A DNA stretch of 64,000 nt. Source: Chaetoceros tenuissimus. Taxonomy: Eukaryota; Bacillariophyta; Thalassiosirophyceae; Chaetocerotales; Chaetocerotaceae. The stretch is from positions 806,001 through 870,000 of the forward strand of contig BLLK01000022.1 in the NCBI GenBank assembly GCA_021927905.1, read 5' to 3'. Below the pieces are notes generated by a model, which did not search any database, was not told where the DNA came from, and saw nothing but the letters and a program-made list of their open reading frames with translations. Positions within the stretch are counted from its first letter, which is position 1. The number at the start of each line of letters is the position of its first letter. Made by a program: the position numbers and the translations under genes. Shown piece by piece: positions 55,558 through 64,000 of this stretch.

Positions 55558-56019
55558 TTCACGTAAGAAGGGTATACTTTTATAGTTTTTGAAAGCCTTT
55601 TGTGTTCACTTATCTTTGTTTTTTTGTTGTGATCTACGAGTATACTCTCTCAGTAGATGTTCACAAACACAATGCAACATATACGTGATAGTACAGTAAG
55701 TACGTACGCGAATTTTGACCAAATGATCTCTTGGTTCTCTTTCAACCCTCTTTGATGATGTAATTGTGTGAGTACACCCCTCACATATACATACATTGAA
55801 TAAAGTGTAACCAAAAGATTGGAACACCAAGGAAAACAGATACAATGATGAGTCCTAAAATCTTTGATGTATTAGCTACCAAACCCATTTATCTCTATCT
55901 ATCTAGATCGAATTTCTACTATCCTATATCGGTATCGAGTAGAGAGAGGTCTACATTTTAAAGCAAGAGATAAGTGCGTGCATTCTCCACGGAAGAAGAT
56001 CCTCGCAAATAAATATAAC
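55558..56019. other. Divergent intergenic region
   Basis: This 462-bp region lies between the possible histone-fold gene (-) and the BEACH gene (+). No motif, gene or repeat beyond short AT runs was seen. Confidence 0.55.
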
Positions 56020-59000
56020 ATGTCAAAATCAAAGGCAGCTTCGGAACCCAGTATTAAAGATGCATTACAAGTATTGCATCCAAAGCGATACTCTTCTTTT
56101 ACTGACAAGTACAGTGCGAATGATAGCATTCAGAAAAGATCACAAAAGCGATTCAATCCTCTATTGATGGAACATGGTGAAGTTGAATTGCAAGATTGGG
56201 CTGTCATTGCCTCATCATCTCGGGTTCGCACATCAGACGAAAGCATTAGTCTGGATTCCAATAGTATCAATGGAATGAATTCTCCTCTCAAAACATCGAT
56301 TTCCATGTCATCATCGTCGACACATTCCATGTACAGTGTTGCAAGTAACTCCAACAAGAAACGTGCAACTGATAAATACAATTCACCACCGAGACGGATC
56401 CGAAAAGAAAAAGATCCTGCTACGAATATGAAACAAATTCAGGGCAGATTACATCTATGCTCCAAATCTTTAGTATTTGAGCCACACGATATATCGCGTG
56501 CGATCATACGAATACCATTTGAAAAAATTACATCGCCACCTAATCCAGATGCAACGAATAACCCACGAAAAATGATTCAATTGCATACAAAACGTATCAT
56601 AACTATGAAGAAGAATAATATCATTGCTCCGTTTGAAACTATTGACAAGAGGCTTGCAGTTTCATTCACATTTCAGCATTCTACTGTGGAATCTTTTATG
56701 CAGTTATTTGAGAAAATATATGATAAGCCAAGTGATGTTGTTGCAAATGAAATTTTACCAAAGATTTGCTTTGATCAACCATTTGATCCTTCGAATTTTC
56801 ATCATTTGAATGAAGTCAGTCATGATGGTGATTCATTGGTTACAAAGAAGAACTTGAGGGGATATTTGCTCGGTCCAGCATATCCTCTAGTGAAAAAAGC
56901 AGGGTGTATCGTAGCCAGCAAAAAGCGATTGTATTTTCAACCGTATTCTGGAACAACTTCTTCATTATCGCTGGGGACAGGTGCTTTGAAGGCACTGTCT
57001 TGGGCATGGTGTGATATTGTAGGATGGTCGAGAAGATATCATGCTTTAAGGGACGAAGCAGTTGAGATCTTTTTTGAAAATGGTCCATCCATTTTGTTGG
57101 CTTTTGAAGGATATTTGAACAGAGAAGAAGTTGTCCGTCTCATTCCACAAAGTAGAAATGTGAATGTGAGCGGACAGGGATCGATTGAAGTTCCAATTTA
57201 CTGTCATACTGATCGAAGTTTTTTGGATAGCGTAGTAACCGCTTGGAGAAAACAAGAGATTGATAATTTCGAATATATCCTAGCTCTTAATTCTGCTGCG
57301 GGAAGAAGTATGTTGGATCTTTCAAGGTACCCTATCTTTCCATGGGTATTGGCTGATTACACTAGCACAAAATTAGATTTTTTTCAGGCATCTGTTGACG
57401 ATGCAAAGGCTGGTAGAATGTTTCGAGATCTTACAAAACCAATTGGTGCTCTGAATGTGGAAAGACTTGAGGCATTTCGATCGCGACTTAAAGGGATGAA
57501 TGGTATGAAAGACTCTTTTCTTTATGGAACACACTATAGTGCACCAGGATATTGCTTATATTATTTGGTCAGATCTATGCCAGAAGAAATGTTGTGTTTA
57601 CAAAATGGTAAGTTTAGTAGAGTAGTCGAATTTGGGTTCTAATGGCCAGATGATTTGACATGTTTCTTTCTGTAGGCAAATATGATGCACCCGATAGACT
57701 GTTCCATTCCATTGAACACTGTTATTCGTCAATACTTGCAAATCCAGCAGATATCAAAGAGTCTATCCCACAATTCTATGATACGAAATCAGGTGTGGAT
57801 ATTTTATTGAACCTTCGCGGCCTCCAGCTTGGTGTCACCCAAACAGGAACTATTCTAGATGATGTAAAACTTCCCAAGTGGGCAAAGTCTCCAAAAGATT
57901 TTGTAAAGAAAAATAGAATGGCTCTTGAGTCAGAATACTGTACTAAACATTTGCCAGCATGGATCGATTTGATATTTGGTGCCAAATCGAGAGGAGAAAA
58001 GGCTTTAAATGCTGACAATTTATTCCATCCCGCCTCATACTTAACTCCTCAAGCATTCGATGCATTGGAAACTGAAACCGAAAGAGCCCAGGCTGAATTG
58101 CATGCAACTGAATTTGGAATTTGCCCCGATGTTTTGTTTTCTTCTCTACATCCTCGCAGGTTCGAACATAAAATATCCAACAATACATTTATTGCGTTGG
58201 ATGACAGGCGGTCTTTACCAAAGCCTGAAGTAGAATCTCTGAAGAAGCAGGATGATAATATCAAAAAACTGAACAGAGTATTGGATTTTAAAGGCTACCA
58301 AGAGACTAAAGGAAGCAGCGCAGAACAAGACCAGGGGAATACGAGAGCAAGAACTAATACTGGCACTTCCATTGAAGTAGATCCTCGCGATTTTCAAGAA
58401 GAAGATAGAGCTGAGTCCAATATTCTCATGAGCGGATCTGGTATTTCGTCGAAAGGTGACGATTCAATCCAGGGAACTGGAACTTTTGGGTCAGCAGAGA
58501 GTAAAGATTCGTTCACTGCACCAGTTGCTGAGGCATTATCTTTATCAAAATCTAATGCTGAAGATAGTGGAAATGATGGCTGGGTACTTAAACATGTGAC
58601 GTCAAAGGAAATACACGGAGGAGCAATAAGTGGTTGTCATCTCGATATATCTAACGGCGCACATGTTATCACCTCATCTTTAGATGGAGGTCTCATGGTA
58701 CATTTGCTACCAAGCTCCAATAGCATCGAGAGTAGACGCCGTAGCTTTTCAGCATCATCCCGTCTCGGTAGATACAGCACCTTGCAAAAAACTCCAAATA
58801 TTGGTAAAGATCAGAATCAGCTACATACTTTCCGATCACATCAATCATCAGATCCACTTTCTTGTCTTGCTACTATTGCAGATAAAGATGGTGATAGAAT
58901 TGCTTTCGCAGGTGGTCATGATGATGTAATTTTAGCCTATGGGATCAAATCTGCGTGCGGCCTAGCATCAGTCTACTCACATAGAGATGTGGTAACCGGG

Positions 59001-59781
59001 TTAGTTCTAGTTGATCACCCTAGAGAAAGCGAAGGTGCATTCACACATGTCATGATTAGTTGTAGTTTAGATGCTACAGTAAAACTTTGGAACATTAGAA
59101 TGAAGGAGAACGACAAAGTTGACATTGAAAAAGAACCTTTTGAAGAATTGTATGATTCAGACTCTCCTGTAGAATGCGTTGATGCTTTGAATATACCAGG
59201 TGTTGGAGTTATAGTTGCAGCAGGAGCATCTGATGGAAGCCTTACTGTTTGGATGTATGTTGACGGAGGTAAGTCCATTTTTGCTTTGACATTGCTCCTT
59301 TACCTATCAAGGACATCTTTTTTTAACATTTATATGATACACAGAAAAGAGTGTCTTATTTCGAGAGGATACCAGAAAAGATAGTGAGTCATGCTCCTCA
59401 GTGAAATGGTCTAATACTAATGACATTGTTCTATTCGCTGCATATAGCGATGGTAAAGTCACATCTTTCCTCCTAAAGCAAGATGGTTTACATCCTGTCG
59501 AAAAGATCAATCTTTTGTCGCCTGTACTCTGTCTAAATGTTTCACCTTCGAGAGAAGTGTTTGCTGGGTGTGGAGATGGTTCACTTAGGCAAATGTCTGT
59601 ATCTACTGCTGGGCACTTCAAAGATAACACTGCAAGAACATGGGATGCAGTGGCAGGGGAAGATTCATCGTCTATTACAGCTTTGAGTGTTGTAAACTCA
59701 GGAAATCAGAATGAACGATATACTGTTTGTGCTGGCGCAGAAGACGGAACAGTATCACTATTTCATTTAGAAAAGTTGTAA
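56020..59781 (+). CDS. PH-BEACH-WD40 protein, FAN/NSMAF-like, three exons
   Basis: Exons 56020-57607, 57676-59268 and 59345-59781 give 1205 residues. A GRAM/PH-like domain comes first (LHLCSKSLVFEPHDISRAI, about 145), then a PH-BEACH domain (RGYLLGPAYPLVKKAGCIVA, about 285). The BEACH domain follows (about 420-720) with the signatures YPIFPWVLADY, FRDLTKPIGALN, YGTHYSAPGYCLYYLVR and QLGVTQTG. The C-terminus carries WD40 repeats (about 860-1205; for example DATVKLWNI). This order matches FAN (NSMAF), the smallest BEACH family type, which in animals links TNF receptor to neutral sphingomyelinase and affects lysosome size. In algae a membrane-trafficking scaffold role is the safer inference. Confidence 0.92.
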
Positions 59782-59961
59782 TGACTAAGTTGATGATTCG
59801 TTGATTTACATATTCTTTATCTTCGAAACAATGACTGTAGTTTATTGTACATTTTTAACAAGTTCTTTCGTATCTTCTTTTCCTTGTCCTCTCCAACTTC
59901 CGAGGAATCATTTTCTCAAATCTTTTTAGGCAAAAATGCCAATTTACAAGAGAAAAAGTTC

Positions 59962-60351
59962 TTACTCGTTCATTCTCTTGTTTTCAATTACTTTCCCCTT
60001 CATTCTAGTGACAGGTCTCAATTGCCCATTCTCATCTTGTACCCATTGGAAGTATCCTGCTTTTTTTGGTCCATTGTAATCCTCGGTTGAGTCAGCTACA
60101 TCCTTATCAGCCTTCTTCATGAAATCTTCTTCGCCGTAGAAAGCGCTCTTACGCTTTCCATAGAAAGCAGCTCCATTTCCTAATCTTCTATTGGTTGCAT
60201 CGTCAACAAATGCATCAAGCTCTTCAAAGAATTTTCCAAAGAATCCCTTCTCTCCATACAACCTTGTGGTCTCTACGCTGTTTGGACAGCTAGGTACAAA
60301 AGCTGAAGCACTGCAAAGAGATCCTAAAGTTATGATGGTGGCTGTCTTCAT
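59962..60351 (-). CDS. Small plastid-targeted protein of unknown function
   Basis: This is a 129-residue protein. The ATG at 60351 opens a signal peptide that ends in SASAFVPS, a textbook ASAFAP-type plastid import site, so the protein should reside in the plastid. The mature part (about 95 residues) has a FFGKFFEELDAFVDDA amphipathic helix, a FYGKR/FYGEEDF pair, and a Trp-containing GYFQWVQDENGQLRPV segment. I cannot name a family, although it resembles small diatom chloroplast proteins with FGKFFEE helices. The frame is open upstream, but the added residues would bury the signal peptide. Confidence 0.75.
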   Translation of the reverse strand: MKTATIITLGSLCSASAFVPSCPNSVETTRLYGEKGFFGKFFEELDAFVDDATNRRLGNGAAFYGKRKSAFYGEEDFMKKADKDVADSTEDYNGPKKAGYFQWVQDENGQLRPVTRMKGKVIENKRMNE

Positions 60352-60740
60352 GATTTCGTGAACAATATTGCAAATGAGAGAACAAAATAAGAGTCTGCCT
60401 GTTGTACCGAATGTATGGTACATTTATTGATGAGATGATGATGATGAGAGAGGCTTTTTGTATGAGGTGGTCGGATGAGAACTTTCACTGAAGAAATGAG
60501 AAGTTTATGGTTTAGATGCTTGTCATTGACACGTGATAAACTCATCTAAAACTAAAATAGATGTGTGCTACATTCAAATTCCACGAACCTTTTGAATACT
60601 GGAAAAGCACACAACATACATTTCATTCATTACAACATAGAATAGGACATCGTCTATTGTCTAGGCTAGCAAGCCAATATCAAAGAAAGGTTCTAGTAGG
60701 CAATATTGAAGTAACGTAGCATATATAGACTGGTCTCCGA
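60352..60740. other. Divergent intergenic region
   Basis: This 389-bp region lies between the small plastid protein gene (-) and the codanin-like gene (+). I see nothing distinctive. Confidence 0.55.
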
Positions 60741-63700
60741 ATGTCGGAAATGACACTTTCTGACCGATCCCAAAGTAAATGCCCATGTACATTATTCAAT
60801 ACATCTTCGAAAATATTATCATCTCTTCAATCAACCGAGAAAACAGAATGCCTTGTAAAATGGATAGAGGGTCCATCTATTTTTGCAACGGACAATAATG
60901 AGAATGTTCTTCCTGCTTGTGAATATAACGCTGCTGGAACTACGAGATGTCTACAGAGGGTAGATGCTGCATTTACAATCCTAAACGCAATCCGTGAAGC
61001 ATGTCGAATACATTTAGAACGTGGTGATAAATTAGAAGATAAAGCATCAAGTACACAAGACGAAAATTTGCTGAATGTGAAAAGTGAAGAGGCTTTCCCT
61101 TCTCTATCGTCTTCATCTATATCAAAGAGTGTGAATATTCTTACCCCCAAAAAGAAACAAAAGAAAAAGGTTCAACCAGTGCACTTGGCAAGCACTTCCA
61201 ATAAAAACGCACTTTCAAAAATGATTTCGCAAAATAGTGCAGACGCTTTTCCAGCTCTATCTTCATCTTTGCCTAAAACTGTAAATATTCTTACCCCAAA
61301 AAAGAAGCCGAAGCAGACCATGTCATCTATGAGTTCAGCAAATCCTACAAAGAAAAAGTCGGCTTCAAAATTGACGACTCAAAAGAAGAATAATTCGAAT
61401 TCTGCAAAAATAGAATCATTTTCAAAGATAGCATCAAAGCCAACGAAACCAAAGAAACGTATACATCCAGCACAAATTACGCCTACAAAAGACAATGCGT
61501 GGGGAAACATTTCAATAGCACATGATTCCAAGCATTCCACCAATGTGTGGCCATCCATCAGTACAAAGAATGAGAAGAAAGACAATCATCAACAAAGTAC
61601 AGTCAAAGGTTTAGAGGAGAATCCAATACAGAGAGTAATGCAAGGAATAAGTGAAAAGGATGCGTTCAAAATGTTGAAACAAAATCCTGATACAATAGAT
61701 GAACCAACAAATTTACATATACGAAAATCTTTGTTTCCTTCACCTATCGAACCTATGGAAAAATCAGGAACTGTTAACACTCTAGATACAATAGACCAAA
61801 CAGATTCTATCGTAATGAGCTCTTGTAAAAAATCATTGTCGGAAGCCACAGTATTAGAGGTAGAGAGGACCAAGTGCAAACTTACTAGAAAAGAAATCGA
61901 AACTCTGCAAGAAAATACGTTGAATGCGTATCTATCCATTATATATTCACAACTTGTACCCTCCCTTGCCGTAGAATTGCAACTTCTACTACGCCTGCTG
62001 ACAATTAGAGATGAAGCCAATCCTGTCAACAATACACAGACAAGAGATGATTGTGATGAAACTTCTAAAAGTGACTGTTTGGTTGCACTTTTTGAAGACG
62101 CTGAATGCTGTCGTACATTTGCAACAAATGCATTTTCCAAATTAAAAGATATGATACTGAATCTAGATAGAGACCTATTACTTACCTTTCTTCAGATCGA
62201 AGCATTTGTAGAAAGGTTACCAGATATAGTTCCAGATATTCAGAGAGAATTGGATAAACGTAGGTTTGCATTACTATCTCAAGGCAAAAGTGACGGATCT
62301 GAAGCACAAGTCGGACATTTAATATCAGGTCAGAGTCCAATGATAACGATGGCATTTCAAGAAGAAAGAGATAGTCGCCACAACTATCGCTCTCGGGAAC
62401 TTATGAGACTTTACAACAATAGGGAGGAATGTCGAGGTAAGTTACGATAAAGGTGAACAGAAACAATGCATGAAACAATAAAAACAGAGTACTTATATTT
62501 TCTACCAGATACGTTTCTCTCCCAACTCAGAGCGTTCCAGCATATAAAAGGAACGGTTCTAAATCATACAGAAATTGAACGAGCCCTCGATGATATCAAG
62601 TCTACATTGCATGGAATGATGAGGATAATTCTCCCTTCAAATATTCCATGGTTGGCTGAATTATTTACAGAGTTGTTATTGCAGATTGGACTTGTTCCGA
62701 TGCAGGAATTAGATGCCGAGATCATCAAGAATGTAGCTAATAAAGAGCGCTTACAAAAACTGCATGAGCGCTTTACAGCAAAATCGCCACAAAAGAACAA
62801 AAGTAGTAAGCCTCTTGTACAAAAGGACAACTCATCTATGTCACGAGAACATTTCTTCACTGGACACGAAGATTTTTTCTTTCTTTTTGTACAGAGTGTT
62901 GATTCTTTCAAATTCAATCATCATTTACAAAGAAGGCTAGCTCGAGTTCTAACAGAATTCTCAGTAGACGACAAATCTGGGGTAGGAGTAGAGCGACGTA
63001 CAAACGAGATGATGATGCTGTCAAAGTTTTTGGGATTACTTGTGTTCAGTCCGAACTATGATGTAAATGTAACCTCCGATGAAGAGTTCGACGAATGCTT
63101 TCGCCCTCTTTTCCCAATCAAAAAGGTTCTAGAAGATGCCATTGCTAATGGCAACTTGTTGACAATTATGCCATGGGTCATTACTTATCTTTGGATGATA
63201 AGTTGGGATAACATCTCAAAGAAAAAAGAGTATTATATAGAGACATTTTCTATACTAAGAAAAGTCCACAATATTTTGCTATCGCTAGCCCGACGGAACA
63301 TTGATACCTCGAGCATAGATTTGTTCCCACTAATCATGCAACTGGATAATTTCTTTGCACAGGTGGTGGGACTATCGAATGCTGAAAAACTATGCACATC
63401 TACATTGCTTCACACTGGAAGATATCAAAATGTGTTCGATAATACAGAGCAAGTTTACTTTTCTCGTAAATTTGCTTCGATATTATCCCCTCATCTCGAG
63501 GACTTGTACAAACTCGCATCCGATTTGGCTGATAACAAGATCCTCTTTTCTTCTTCGAGTAGCTTCAAGAAATCAAATCCATCATCACTGACAAAATATG
63601 ACTCAAACAACTTCTTCAAAAGCGAGAATGCTGCCTCAACACTTTTTAATCCAATTGACAACGGCAAATTGCAAGGATTTCTCAACGAGCTTAACATTGT

Positions 63701-64000
63701 GAAACATCATAAGGGGAATGGAAAACTAATCGATGCTTTCTTTCATCAACACAAACCGGTGCAAAAGATATGTGATTTTGTCATTGACTACGCCGTTGAA
63801 AATATTTTCTCCAAGAAATGTTATCAAGAAATCATTATACCAACTTCTCGGTGTATAGTCATACAAACTTTGCAGGATACTGAAATTCCAGATCGGATTG
63901 AGATTGATTGGTACCTCGATATACTTCGGAAGATTGAGAGGCAGGTCGATATCACAGTCACCGAGAAGAATTTTTCTATTCTGAAAGAATACATCACAAA
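60741..64000 (+). CDS. Codanin-1-like protein, two exons seen, 3' partial
   Basis: Exon 1 is 60741-62436 and exon 2 starts at 62509 after a 72-bp intron; the frame is open to the right edge. The N-terminal half is polar and lysine-rich and carries two copies of an FP(S/A)L...(S/T)VNILTPKKK block (about 118-140 and 168-190), similar to the FPxL/NxTP element through which codanin-1 binds histone chaperone ASF1. After the intron, a helical region includes SKFLGLLVFSPNYD and a TIMPWVITYLWMISWD stretch, resembling the C-terminal domain of codanin-1. Codanin controls cytoplasmic ASF1 in animals. Assignment rests on these motifs and overall order; the C-terminus is outside the window. Confidence 0.65.

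Overview
This window is nuclear DNA of a photosynthetic stramenopile, most likely a diatom. Four predicted proteins (59962-60351, 48852-50480, 29212-30729 and 16088-17834) begin with a signal peptide that ends in an ASAF-like site such as SASAFVP or SAVAFAP, which is the plastid-targeting signature of algae with secondary red plastids. The DNA is AT-rich and the genes are tightly packed. Introns are short (68-134 bp) with GT-AG ends. Gene types are eukaryotic: 14-3-3, BEACH, ERV46, RTF2, CHY-type E3 ligase and codanin. I resolved splice junctions by hand wherever reading frames had to be joined. No tRNA, rRNA, CRISPR array or intact transposon was recognised.

Layout. 1-8.7 kb: a protein with PNLLDKA-type repeats (5' end outside the window), a THI5/NMT1-like binding protein, an FAD monooxygenase, a METTL21-type methyltransferase and an ankyrin-like protein. 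9-16 kb: a membrane-anchored sulfotransferase and a seven-exon secreted M11 metallopeptidase with a proline/serine-rich stalk and five ShK-like modules. 16-31.9 kb: a plastid ferredoxin-like protein, an SDR, ERV46, a membrane alpha/beta hydrolase, ClpB/HSP101, RTF2, plastid tyrosyl-tRNA synthetase and 14-3-3. 32.9-39.7 kb: two convergent P1B heavy-metal ATPases that share an almost identical 874-bp inverted segment. 39.7-41.8 kb: a gene-poor stretch with a broken MYND-finger gene and a GC-rich patch. 41.8-64 kb: a Cys-repeat/PDZ protein, a membrane-anchored unknown, an ankyrin protein, a plastid ABC1 kinase, adenylate kinase, a RCHY1-like E3 ligase, a possible histone-fold protein, a PH-BEACH-WD40 protein, a small plastid protein and a codanin-1-like gene running off the right edge.

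Most genes are unrelated housekeeping or membrane functions. The only local functional pairings are the two metal ATPases, clearly paralogues, and possibly the THI5-like/FAD monooxygenase neighbours. The strongest unusual signals are the gene-conversion-like tract between the ATPases (4 differences in 874 bp, against heavy divergence outside it), two adjacent homologous introns in the peptidase gene that resemble introner elements, and the MYND pseudogene.
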